Of a stretch of DNA of 64,000 nt, positions 53,378-62,301 are shown in pieces. Where the stretch lies: NCBI RefSeq assembly GCF_046054155.1, contig NZ_JBEQCT010000006.1, positions 62,001-126,000 of the forward strand, given 5' to 3'. This DNA is from Celerinatantimonas yamalensis. Lineage in GTDB: Bacteria; Pseudomonadota; Gammaproteobacteria; Enterobacterales; Celerinatantimonadaceae. How positions within the stretch are numbered: position 1 is the first letter of the stretch; every line of letters starts with the position of its first letter. The notes beneath the pieces are model-generated. The model worked only from the letters and a program-made list of their open reading frames with translations. It was not told the DNA's origin and ran no database searches. A program made the translations under genes and the position numbers.

Positions 53378-54117
53378 CTCAGGCTGTATATATCATGAGC
53401 AATCACAAGCAAAAATCACACCAGTATAAAAATAGCGAATGACTCATCGATGGGGTGATGGTTGCGGTTTGATTGCCCCATTTATCGCACCGCAGCTGCG
53501 CGTTTGTGCCAAGACTGTGCACAGCTAAACACTCGTGGGTAACGAGGGATGGTTCAGCGAGCATGCAGATACAGTTGCACCGACTTATCGTGATGGTCGG
53601 GGTGTGGCATCTCGTTGTCAGCATGACTGCCAGCTACACCGGTTAGTGACGTGTTGCGGTGATGTCCCTCATTGGAAAAGGCTTTTGGGTTCAACGATTG
53701 TGGTTGGCATCTTACCGATCACCCAGTGGAGATTACAGATCACTGCTATTGACTCAATTAAGGGATCATACTGCGAACCTTCTTTACGTCGAATAGCCTG
53801 TGACACTTGGATACTCACCGTCATTCACGCATCGACCCCCTTAGCTCAGCAGTTACGGGCCAGTATCGATTCTCATTTCGCGAGCAAAAATGGTCAACAT
53901 GCCCTCCCATCTAATTTCCAGCAATGGATTGCTTGACTGAGGATTGCACTTATCGGTGGTCATTGCTCGCTTCAGTCAACTCAATTGCTAAGTTAACTTT
54001 GCGTCGCACGAGTGCTCTATCACAGTCAAGTTTTCTTACTATCAATCATCGATGATCAATATCAAGGAAACCGCTGCTCTGGCGATAATGCGAATCATTG
54101 ATGATTGGAGATCTGTT
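53378..54117. other. Long intergenic region with possible LysR fragment
   Basis: About 740 bases between divergent genes. A plus-strand frame of 133 codons at 53535-53936 has no clear ribosome site. Its C-terminal part, GILPITQW and then DTWILTVIHASTPLAQQLRA followed by SIDSHFA, resembles the end of LysR effector domains. It may be the remains of a lost regulator. The last 70 bases before 54118 are the permease promoter and leader. Confidence 0.35.
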
Positions 54118-55485
54118 ATGACGGAAAAACTTAAACCCACGCTCAGCACCATTCACTTATGGGGGATCGCGGTTGGGCTGGTGATATCAGGTGAATATTT
54201 TGGTTGGAGTTATGGTTGGGGCGTGGCTGGAACGTTGGGTTTTTTGCTCACCACCGCTCTGATTGCCACGATGTATACTTGTTTTATCTTTAGTTTTACC
54301 GAGCTCACTACGGCGATTCCTCATGCTGGTGGCCCGTTTGCCTATAGTCGCCGCGCCTTTGGTGAAACGGGGGGTTTGATTGCGGGAATGGCAACGCTGA
54401 TTGAATTTGTCTTCGCTCCGCCAGCTATCGCTATGGCGATTGGCGCTTATCTTAACGTACAGTTCCCTGAGTTGAACCCGAAATATGCGGCGGTGGGTGC
54501 CTATATTATCTTTATGGCATTAAATATTTTAGGTGTGAAGCTGGCGGCAACATTTGAGCTGTGTGTGACTATCTTAGCGGTTATTGAGCTGTTGGTGTTT
54601 ATGGGCGTGGTGGCACCGGGTTTTAGTATTAGCCATTTTGTCGCGCATGGCTGGGCGGGCAGTGATCATTTTAGCGCTTCAGCATTATCTGGGGTGTTTG
54701 CGGCGATTCCATTTGCGATCTGGTTTTTCCTGGCTATTGAAGGGGCGGCGATGGCTGCTGAAGAAGCCAAAGATCCCAAGCGCACCATTCCTAAAGCCTA
54801 TATTACAGGGATTTTAACCCTCGTGATTTTGGCCATTGGTGTGATGATGCTCGCTGGTGGGGCTGGCGATTGGCAAAAACTTTCAGGTATTAACGATCCG
54901 TTGCCACAAGCGATGAAAATGGTTGTAGGGACACACTCTGGATGGTTGCATATGTTGGTGTGGATTGGCCTATTTGGGCTGATTGCCAGCTTCCACGGGA
55001 TTATCTTAGGTTATTCGCGGCAGTTTTTTGCGCTGGCACGTGCGGGCTATCTGCCCGTAGGTTTGGCTAAGTTATCGGTCTTTCAAACGCCTCATCGCGC
55101 CATTATTGCGGGTGGGGTGATTGGCTGCGCGGCGATTTTTAGTGATGGGTTGATTAACCTACAGGGAATGGGATTGACGGCTGCCATGATCACCATGGCT
55201 GTTTTTGGCGCCATTGTCATGTATATCATGAGTATGCTGAGCTTGTTTAAGCTGCGCCGCGATGAGCCAAACTTAGAACGCAGTTATTATGCACCCGGCT
55301 ACCCAGTGGTACCCGCTATTGCGCTGGCCATTTCAGTGTTGTGTTTGGTGGCGATGATCTGGTTTAACTTTATGTTGGCGGTTATCTTTGCGTTGATGAT
55401 GGTACTCGCTTATATCTATTTTCGTCTGACCGCCCAGCAGCGTCTGCTTGCCCCAGAAGATTTGCTCCTAATGGGTCATAAATAA
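54118..55485 (+). CDS. eat: Ethanolamine permease
   Basis: A 455-residue APC-superfamily transporter of the ethanolamine permease subgroup (TIGR00908 type). Characteristic are VISGEYFGWSYGWGVAGTLG, FSFTELTTAIPHAGGPFAYS and FLAIEGAAMAAEEAKDPKRT. It imports ethanolamine as a carbon or nitrogen source. No eutBC lyase genes are in the window, so breakdown must be encoded elsewhere. The ATG at 54118 is chosen; an in-frame ATG at 54052 has a non-membrane, low-quality extension. Confidence 0.87.
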   Translation: MTEKLKPTLSTIHLWGIAVGLVISGEYFGWSYGWGVAGTLGFLLTTALIATMYTCFIFSFTELTTAIPHAGGPFAYSRRAFGETGGLIAGMATLIEFVFAPPAIAMAIGAYLNVQFPELNPKYAAVGAYIIFMALNILGVKLAATFELCVTILAVIELLVFMGVVAPGFSISHFVAHGWAGSDHFSASALSGVFAAIPFAIWFFLAIEGAAMAAEEAKDPKRTIPKAYITGILTLVILAIGVMMLAGGAGDWQKLSGINDPLPQAMKMVVGTHSGWLHMLVWIGLFGLIASFHGIILGYSRQFFALARAGYLPVGLAKLSVFQTPHRAIIAGGVIGCAAIFSDGLINLQGMGLTAAMITMAVFGAIVMYIMSMLSLFKLRRDEPNLERSYYAPGYPVVPAIALAISVLCLVAMIWFNFMLAVIFALMMVLAYIYFRLTAQQRLLAPEDLLLMGHK

Positions 55486-55512
55486 CATCTGACAGCTAGC
55501 TATTTATTTGAT

Positions 55513-55542
55513 AAAGCCTCTGGTTCTGCCAGAGGCTTTTTT
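55513..55542 (+). terminator. Rho-independent terminator after the ethanolamine permease gene
   Basis: Stem aaagcctctgg and ccagaggcttt with loop ttctg, followed by a T-run, 28 bases after the stop. Confidence 0.93.
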
Positions 55543-55876
55543 ATGGGATGATTCGCGCCGCTTCAGCACATTCTCTAACGCAATGCCGCGCTACCCGTCA
55601 TAAGCTGGTGACTCATTAGCTGGTGGCTCGCCAGTCCAATTTGGATCGAGTGCCGCCCAAACTGAGCGTTGCTCCTTGCCCTTCATCACTTTTCACCGCC
55701 TAGGCCGCGTTGCGTGATACGATGCTTTTCAATTAGGATTTTGGACGAGCAGGTTTATTGAGTGCTAAGCTGCAATTAATTTGACACGTCAACGGCCTGC
55801 AATTGGCTGGGGCGAGCTGGTGATGCAGGTTTTTATGACTTGCCTTGTTTCTAAGCTTAGATGGGCTACATCGCAT
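55543..55876. other. Intergenic region upstream of the two-component system
   Basis: About 330 bases with no recognisable gene. A plus-strand frame enters the response-regulator gene from 55781 but encodes no family sequence before the ATG at 55877, so this is probably the promoter and leader of the two-component operon. Confidence 0.4.
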
Positions 55877-56545
55877 ATGCGTTTATTGTTAGCAGAAGAT
55901 GATCCGTTAATCGGCCAAGGGTTACAGCAAGGGTTACGCCAAGAGGGGTTTACTGTCGATTGGGTGACCGATGGACAGGCAGCGCTCGCTGCATTAGCGA
56001 TGAAAACAGTCCCTTATTCGCTGGCGTTGCTCGATCTTTCACTGCCTAAGCTGGATGGAATGACGTTACTAAAAAATTTACGCCAAGACGATAACCGCCT
56101 GCCAGTAATTATTATTACCGCTCGTGATGCATTGCCTGATCGCTTGTTAGGGCTTGATATGGGGGCTGATGATTATTTGGTTAAACCCTTTGCCTTACAG
56201 GAACTTATTTCTCGTATTCGGGCCGTCAGCCGGCGGCATGCCGGACGGGCTCAGACACAGCTGATGGCCGGTTCTATTCGCCTTGACCCAACGCGTCATC
56301 AATTGTGGTTGAATGATGCAGAAGTCTCTATTTCACCTAAGGAGTTCGCGCTGCTGCGCGAACTGATGCAAGAACCAGATGCGGTCGTTTCTCGAGAACA
56401 GCTCGAAGAGCGTTTATATGGTTGGGGAGAGGAGATCGGCAGTAATGCCGTAGAAGTGCATATCTCTAATTTGCGCAAAAAACTGGGCAGTCATGTGATT
56501 CAAACGGTTCGAGGTGTGGGGTATTGTATTGGAGAACGTCAGTGA
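55877..56545 (+). CDS. QseB/PmrA-type response regulator
   Basis: A 222-residue OmpR-family response regulator. The receiver domain has the acidic pocket EDD (8-10), the phospho-acceptor Asp in LLDLSLPKLDG (near residue 51), Thr/Ser in IITARD and Lys in DDYLVKPF. The C-terminal winged helix has SPKEFALLRELM and NAVEVHISNLRKKLG. QseB (219 residues) and PmrA are the nearest relatives. It overlaps the sensor gene's GTG start by four bases. It may control the lipid genes that follow, which is inference. Confidence 0.9.
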   Translation: MRLLLAEDDPLIGQGLQQGLRQEGFTVDWVTDGQAALAALAMKTVPYSLALLDLSLPKLDGMTLLKNLRQDDNRLPVIIITARDALPDRLLGLDMGADDYLVKPFALQELISRIRAVSRRHAGRAQTQLMAGSIRLDPTRHQLWLNDAEVSISPKEFALLRELMQEPDAVVSREQLEERLYGWGEEIGSNAVEVHISNLRKKLGSHVIQTVRGVGYCIGERQ

Positions 56546-57921
56546 AATGGCGTCGTTTAGTTCGCTGGTTTAAGCAATCGCTGCGCCGACGACTGTTGCT
56601 ATGGTTATTGCCGGCTACTTTTCTGGCCGGTCTATTGGCAAGCCTGGGGACATACTGGGGCGCGGCCGATCAACTCAATGATCTGCTGAGTGATCAGATG
56701 CGCTATATTGCTGAACATGTTGAGGTTGGCAACGATGGCTCTGTCAGTTTTCAGTACCCCAAAAAACAACACGAAAAAAGTATCAGTAGTGATCTTGCCG
56801 ATGAAGTGCTGTTGCAGGTTTGGCTCAATGGCAAACTTGAGTACACCACTGACAGTGGACTGCTATTACCTAAACCGCAGCAAAGCGGTTTTTTGAATGT
56901 TCAGCTGAGTGGGCAAACCTGGCATACGTTTACTATGAAGCGAGGCAAGCGTTGGATTGTTGTGGGGCAGGCTCGGGATGCTCGCTGGGAAGCATTAGCG
57001 GGCGTGGCGGTGCACCTGTTTTGGCCGGTTTTATCGCTCTTACCGGTGTTGGCGCTGTTTTTATGGTTTGGGATAGGTCATGGGCTTAAACCACTACGCT
57101 TAATTAGCGTTGAACTGGCCCAGCGTAATGCCAACAGTATGGAGCCTATCGACACCCATTTACTGCCGGGTGAGATCCATCCATTTGCCCATGCCTTAAA
57201 TGATTTATTATTACGCTTAGAGTATTCGTTTAAGGTACAAAAAGATTTTATTGCCGACGCGGCTCATGAGTTGCGAACACCGATTATGGGATTAGCTATT
57301 CAGACTGAATTGTTGCAGCGTAGTGATGACCCGAAAGCCCGCCAGCAAACTATCGAACAACTGCAAATCGGTATCGATCGATTATCGCATATCACCGCTC
57401 AATTGTTGGCGTTGGCACGTTTAGATCCTAACGCTGCAATGGTGTTGCAATCTATTGAATTACCTGATTTATGTCAATCTGTGATGAGTGAGCATAACCA
57501 GCTTGCCGAGGCTCGGCAGATTAAACTCAGTTGTGCTGGGCGCCAACCCATCGCCATTATTGGTGACTATGATAGCTTGCGAATTTTGCTTAATAATCTA
57601 CTCGACAACGCTATTCGTTATTCACATGTGGGTGGTTCGGTGGAGCTATCGACTCGAATTACCCCTCAAGGCGTGCTGTTGACGGTGTGTGATGATGGCC
57701 CTGGGATTCCTGAGGAGGAGCGTATTCGGGTGATGGAACGTTTTTATCGGGGCAGCTCGGCTCGCGATACGGGCAGTGGCCTAGGACTGTCTATTGTTAA
57801 ACGGATCGCTGAGCGGCATTTCGCGCAGGTCTCGTTGCATTCGGGTCATCATGGCCAAGGTCTGAAGGTTCACGTGCAGTTTCCTGTCAGCGCCTTAATC
57901 CCATCACCAAAATCGGACTGA
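56542..57921 (+). CDS. QseC-type sensor histidine kinase
   Basis: A 460-residue kinase with two transmembrane segments (near residues 20-40 and 155-185) flanking a periplasmic sensor region. The H-box is FIADAAHELRTPIMGL, the N-box NNLLDNAIRYSHVGG, the G1 box DDGPGIP and the G2 box GSGLGLSIVKR. It is close to QseC/PmrB in arrangement. The GTG at 56542 follows ggaga by six bases and overlaps the response-regulator stop (coupled translation). The signal is unknown. Confidence 0.9.
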   Translation: MKWRRLVRWFKQSLRRRLLLWLLPATFLAGLLASLGTYWGAADQLNDLLSDQMRYIAEHVEVGNDGSVSFQYPKKQHEKSISSDLADEVLLQVWLNGKLEYTTDSGLLLPKPQQSGFLNVQLSGQTWHTFTMKRGKRWIVVGQARDARWEALAGVAVHLFWPVLSLLPVLALFLWFGIGHGLKPLRLISVELAQRNANSMEPIDTHLLPGEIHPFAHALNDLLLRLEYSFKVQKDFIADAAHELRTPIMGLAIQTELLQRSDDPKARQQTIEQLQIGIDRLSHITAQLLALARLDPNAAMVLQSIELPDLCQSVMSEHNQLAEARQIKLSCAGRQPIAIIGDYDSLRILLNNLLDNAIRYSHVGGSVELSTRITPQGVLLTVCDDGPGIPEEERIRVMERFYRGSSARDTGSGLGLSIVKRIAERHFAQVSLHSGHHGQGLKVHVQFPVSALIPSPKSD

Positions 57922-58160
57922 TGTTTATAATGTCGACTATTGTCATTAATCTTTATTAATTCTTCAATATACTGTTTTTACTTATTATTTGTTGAATTTT
58001 TCGAGAAACCTTTGACTCATTTGTCACTGTTCTTAAAAATCTTAAGCAGAATTTAAGCTGCTCCTCGATAATATCTCAGTAAGCGTAGCCAGTGGCGCTT
58101 AACCTAGCGGATCGCCCAGGCTTTGTTGCACGTATTGATAAGCCGCTTTTGGAGAATGTG

Positions 58161-59123
58161 ATGCCTACCACAACAGAGTATGCTACTGACGTATGGCCAA
58201 ACGATTACTCCTTTGATGAACAGGCGAAGTCAGCCGCGCCAGATGAGCGTCGCTCTATTCGCGCGTTGTTTATTTCAGATGTTCACCTCGGTACTCGAGC
58301 CTGTCAGGCTGAATTATTAACCCAATTTTTGCACAATTATGATGTGCAGACCATCTACTTGGTGGGTGACATTCTTGAGAGTAAGTGTTTGAAATCCAAA
58401 CGCCGTTGGAGCATGCGGCAAAATGTGGTGATCCACGAATTGCTGGAGCGGGCCCGACAGGGAACTCGGATCATTTATATTCCCGGTAACCATGATTACC
58501 AGCTGCGCCGCTGCGCTGGTAAAACCTTTCTTGGCATTGAAATAAAACGCGATGCGATCCACGAAAGTGCCGATGGCCGTAAGTATCTGGTGACTCACGG
58601 TGACCAATATGATGTGGTGATGCGCCATATGCCGTGGTTGGCCAACATTGGGCATGGTGTCTATCATGCGTTACTGACCTTAAACGCTAGTTTGAATGTG
58701 CTCCGGCGCAGCCTTGGGCTGAACTACTGGTCATTGTCGCAATGGAGTAAACATAATGTTAAGCGGGTCGTGACACATATGAGCCACTTTGAGCAAAGTT
58801 TGCTAAATGAGGCGAGAGAGAAAGGGGCTCAAGGCGTGATTTGTGGTCATATTCATCACGCTGCCGATCATGATATCGATGGGATGCGTTATCTCAACTC
58901 TGGTGACTGGGTCGAAACCTGTTCGGGGATTGTAGAGTACTTGGATGGGCGCTTTGAGCTCGTTCAATGGGATTTTACGCAATACCCTGCTCACCATAAA
59001 GCGACCTTACGAACTGGACAACCCCTTCAACCTTATGATGTCGGAGAAGAACATGCTGGATTGGATGCTGTCCGCAATTTCCAACTACGGATACGTAGCG
59101 CTGTTCATAGCCGCATTAGTTGA
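58161..59123 (+). CDS. Metallophosphoesterase of the PlcP/LpxH superfamily
   Basis: A 321-residue calcineurin-like enzyme (COG2908). Metal ligands: FISDVHLGTRACQ, LVGDILESK, YIPGNHDYQLRR, LVTHGDQYD and CGHIHHAADHD. The long insert with SLGLNYWSLSQWSKHNVKR is typical of the PlcP phospholipase C of Sinorhizobium and marine bacteria, not of LpxH itself. PlcP removes phosphate head groups from phospholipids so that diacylglycerol can be glycosylated under phosphate limitation. The ATG at 58161 follows ggaga. It heads a run with a DedA-like protein and a glycosyltransferase fusion. Confidence 0.8.
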   Translation: MPTTTEYATDVWPNDYSFDEQAKSAAPDERRSIRALFISDVHLGTRACQAELLTQFLHNYDVQTIYLVGDILESKCLKSKRRWSMRQNVVIHELLERARQGTRIIYIPGNHDYQLRRCAGKTFLGIEIKRDAIHESADGRKYLVTHGDQYDVVMRHMPWLANIGHGVYHALLTLNASLNVLRRSLGLNYWSLSQWSKHNVKRVVTHMSHFEQSLLNEAREKGAQGVICGHIHHAADHDIDGMRYLNSGDWVETCSGIVEYLDGRFELVQWDFTQYPAHHKATLRTGQPLQPYDVGEEHAGLDAVRNFQLRIRSAVHSRIS

Positions 59124-59631
59124 AGGCCCTATTGCTGCGGTTATCGGTGCTTTTTTGGCATCGCAGGGGTTATTAAATATCGCGGCGGTTTATATGGTGT
59201 CGGTGCTGGGCGATATGCTTGGCGATCTATTATTGTATGGCCTTGGGCGCAGTAGCTGGATGTCGTCGTCATTTTTACGTAAACGGCCAAATAGTTCTGC
59301 GAATTTGAAATTTTCATCACTGCTGGCGAGTTTTCGTACTCGGCCTGGAAGAGTATTGGTCACGGCCAAATTGACCCATGCCGCTGGCTTTATTGTACTG
59401 CTCGGTGCTGGCGTTGCCCGTATACCGATGCGGATCTTCCTTGGGTTTAATTTTTTGGCAACGCTGCCTAAATCAGCCGTTTTTGTGTTACTCGGTTTCT
59501 TTGCTGGGGCGGCTTATCACCACATCGACTTTTATCTGTGGCTGTTTTCATGCGTCATTCTTGCCGTGTTGGTCGTGGCTAGTCTGTTCTATATTCGCCG
59601 AATGTTTAAACTGACTCGGTTTGAGGGTTAA
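59053..59631 (+). CDS. DedA/VTT-domain membrane protein
   Basis: About 192 residues with four or five membrane segments. The VTT-type core includes NYGYVALFIAALVEGPIAAV, GDMLGDLLLYGLGR and, further on, LTHAAGFIVLLGAGVARIPM. The start is the ATG at 59053, preceded by ggag; it overlaps the phosphoesterase gene by 71 bases. In this operon it may flip the lipid intermediate across the membrane, as proposed for DedA proteins. It ends six bases before the glycosyltransferase gene. Confidence 0.75.
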   Translation: MLDWMLSAISNYGYVALFIAALVEGPIAAVIGAFLASQGLLNIAAVYMVSVLGDMLGDLLLYGLGRSSWMSSSFLRKRPNSSANLKFSSLLASFRTRPGRVLVTAKLTHAAGFIVLLGAGVARIPMRIFLGFNFLATLPKSAVFVLLGFFAGAAYHHIDFYLWLFSCVILAVLVVASLFYIRRMFKLTRFEG

Positions 59632-59637
59632 AAAGTT

Positions 59638-61575
59638 ATGCGTATTGCACTATTCACTGATAGTTTTTACCCAGAGTTAGGGGGGATCCAAGATTCAGTA
59701 TTATTGACCAGCCGAGCATTGGGCGAGCGCGGCCATCAGGTGATGATTTTTGCGCCCAGCGCACCTGCGCGAGATTTTCAACTCGCTGGATTACCTACTC
59801 AAGAAATTGATCTTGGCGACAATGTGACTATCTGCCGACTCTGTTCTGTGCGAGTCCCAAGTTCCACGGGGCAGTCTCGACTGCTTGTTCCTACGGGGCG
59901 GCGCTGGCGTCAATTGCGTGATTTTAAGCCGGATATCATTCATACCCATACTTTTCTGGGTGCTGGTTGGGAGGCGCTCAGAGCTTCTCGGCGTTTAAAT
60001 GTGCCGATAGTGGGCACCAACCACTGGGCGATTGGCGAATTTGGCTCTTACACCCCGTTTTCAGCAGATTTCTTTAGCCACACCAGCGTGAAGTGGGTGA
60101 CGCGCTATTATAATCATTGCCTGAGAGTTAGTGGCCCTTCTCAGTCAGTGCTCGATGAGATGCTCTCATTTGGCCTTAGCGTGCCCTCTCAGGTCGTATC
60201 CAATCCAATTGATACCCACTTGTTTAAGCCAGTTGATGGGGCAACTAAAGCATCCTATAAACAGCAGTTTGGTTTTACCGATCAGACTATTTGTTATGCT
60301 GGGCGCTTGGCCAATGAAAAGAATATTGATGTATTGATCCGAGCTTTGGCCATTGTAGTAGAAGAGCTTCCCAATGCGATGTTGGTTCTGGCCGGACATG
60401 GCTCAGCACGGGAGAGTTTGTATAAATTAGCGCAATCGCTGGGCATCGCTGAGCGAGTGAAGTTCTTAGGGACACTCAATAAAGCTGAGCTGGCGAAGGT
60501 TTATCAAGGCGCCGATACATTTGCCATCGCGAGCACCTCGGAAACTCAAAGTATGGTGCTATTACAAGCGATGAGCTGTGGTTTGCCAGCGGTGGGGGCA
60601 CACTGGCGGGCATTGCCCGAATATATTGATGGCCAGTCGGGTTTTACGGCCCCACCGGGCGATGCTAAGGCGTTTGCCCATCAGCTGTTAAAATTGTTAT
60701 CACAACCTGAATTACGTGCTCAAATGGGTGAGTACGCGACGCACAAAACCCAGCAGTTTTCCATCGATAGAGTGACCTGCACTTGGGAGCAGATTTATAC
60801 CGATGCATTAACCCCCAGATATATCAACTCGTATGATAGGAGCACGGTTATGAAGCTCAGTTTGATTATTCCTGCCTATAACGAAGAACGCTATTTGGCG
60901 CAGTGTTTAACTTACGCTTGTGCAGAAATGGCCAAGTATGCACATCTAGGGCTGTTTGAGATCATTGTCATCGACAATGCCAGTACAGATCGCACTGCCG
61001 AGGTGGCTTCAACGTTTGCTGGAGTGCGCGTAGTTTATGAGCCCAATAAGGGGTTGACCTGTGCTCGGCAGCGCGGGCTCGAAGAGGCGCAGGGCGAGAT
61101 CTTAGCTTTCATTGATGCGGATACTCGAATGCCATCTGGTTGGGTACCTCGGGTATTGGATGCTTATGCAGCAGATAATAACCTAACCTGTATCAGTGGC
61201 CCTTATCGTTATTATGACTTACCGATCGTGCAGCGCTGGTTGGTGAAAGCTTACTGGAGCATGCTAGCCAGACCGACCTATTGGTTTACCCGTTATATGG
61301 CAGTCGGCGGGAACTTTGCTGCCAGTAAGGCTGCGTTGCTGGCAATTGGTGGGTTTGATACCTCCATCGCGTTCTATGGTGAGGATACCGATATTGCCCG
61401 AAGGCTACATAAGAAAGGACGGGTCTTATTTGACATGAAACTGGTGATGGAGACTTCTGCACGGCGTCTACGCGAAGAGGGTTTTTTGGCCACAGCGGCT
61501 CATTATGTCGCGAACTTTGTCTCAGAAGTGATTCGTAAAAAGCCGTCAACTACGGAGTATCGTGATATTCGCTAA
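59638..61575 (+). CDS. Fused GT4-GT2 glycosyltransferase
   Basis: A 645-residue protein. Residues 1-395 are a GT-B fold family 4 enzyme: N-terminal GG-loop SFYPELGGIQDSVLL, then ICYAGRLANEKNIDVLI and the acidic motif ETQSMVLLQAMSCGLP. Residues 403-645 are a GT-A family 2 enzyme: MKLSLIIPAYNEERYLAQCL, the DxD-like FIDADTRMPSGW and GEDTDIARRLHKKG. An ATG at 60850 with aggag seven bases upstream sits exactly at the junction, as if two genes were fused by losing a stop. Probably adds sugars to a lipid acceptor. Confidence 0.85.
   Translation: MRIALFTDSFYPELGGIQDSVLLTSRALGERGHQVMIFAPSAPARDFQLAGLPTQEIDLGDNVTICRLCSVRVPSSTGQSRLLVPTGRRWRQLRDFKPDIIHTHTFLGAGWEALRASRRLNVPIVGTNHWAIGEFGSYTPFSADFFSHTSVKWVTRYYNHCLRVSGPSQSVLDEMLSFGLSVPSQVVSNPIDTHLFKPVDGATKASYKQQFGFTDQTICYAGRLANEKNIDVLIRALAIVVEELPNAMLVLAGHGSARESLYKLAQSLGIAERVKFLGTLNKAELAKVYQGADTFAIASTSETQSMVLLQAMSCGLPAVGAHWRALPEYIDGQSGFTAPPGDAKAFAHQLLKLLSQPELRAQMGEYATHKTQQFSIDRVTCTWEQIYTDALTPRYINSYDRSTVMKLSLIIPAYNEERYLAQCLTYACAEMAKYAHLGLFEIIVIDNASTDRTAEVASTFAGVRVVYEPNKGLTCARQRGLEEAQGEILAFIDADTRMPSGWVPRVLDAYAADNNLTCISGPYRYYDLPIVQRWLVKAYWSMLARPTYWFTRYMAVGGNFAASKAALLAIGGFDTSIAFYGEDTDIARRLHKKGRVLFDMKLVMETSARRLREEGFLATAAHYVANFVSEVIRKKPSTTEYRDIR
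60838..60852 (+). promoter_or_regulatory. Internal ribosome site and start codon at the GT4-GT2 junction
   Basis: aggag at 60838-60842 is followed seven bases later by ATG at 60850, in frame with the fusion and matching the usual N-terminus of GT2 enzymes. The GT2 part may be made both as a fusion and alone. Confidence 0.65.
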
Positions 61576-62301
61576 CGTTTATCGGACCCAATGCATGGTT
61601 GCCTCGAGATATGGCAGGGCGATAAATGAGCCTTCTTTAAGAGGTGAGCTTATTAGCTGGTAGCGCTTGTGAAGCATTGACCAGCGTCCTAGTTTTCGCT
61701 TCTCGGTGAGAAAATTTGCTGCACATAAGCTACCCGAGCCGCTGGTGCATCCGTGTCAGGGAAAACTGTGAGCGGTGATGTTTGATGCGCGCGCCGGTGA
61801 TAAGCCGGTAGTCGCTGGAGCTATTATACTGATCAGCGAAATAGCTTAGGTTAACTTACTTAATGCGTTATCTAGGGCAATGTCAACCAGTTGCTATCGC
61901 GGGGCTGGAGCCAGTGGTCGAAGCAGTTTAAGTCCGATCCCTGCTGCCTACAAAGGTTAATCCTCTTTTCGTGCAAGCGCGATCATGTCCTGTATGGGCA
62001 GCGGCTTGTTCGGGGATTAACTCTTGCTACCACAGTGACCCGTTCAAAGCCGATAAATAGCTCCGTATCGCGCGCATCCTCTCTTGCCCATTAAAGTAGT
62101 CAATTCAGCAAATAGCCGGCGACCGATATTTACACTGGGCGTTTGTAACCGTTCATACTATTCACTGATTAGGTCTGCATAGTCAGTCGGATTACCAACG
62201 CCATGGCGGGTTGTGATGATGATGACATTAATGCTATAAAAACAGCTCCCTGGTAATTGATTGCCTGACATTTGAATGTTTATCAAATAGAGAGAACATG
62301 G
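61576..62301. other. Intergenic region, no intact gene recognised
   Basis: About 725 bases. Composition is like coding DNA, and short frames occur on both strands, but none has a ribosome site and a recognisable product. It may hold a decayed gene. The right end carries the promoter of the GNAT-like gene. Confidence 0.4.

Noticed and set aside
57922..58160. Pho box upstream of the PlcP-like gene
   Set aside because: The best pairs of seven-base repeats match only about 10 of 14 consensus positions, which is too weak to call a PhoB site.
58945..59052. Longer DedA-like protein starting at 58945
   Set aside because: The upstream extension lies deep in the phosphoesterase gene and has no family character; the ATG at 59053 has its own ribosome site.
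61891..62094. Plus-strand frame of 67 codons after the glycosyltransferase
   Set aside because: No ribosome site, odd composition and no recognisable product; probably decayed or non-coding DNA.
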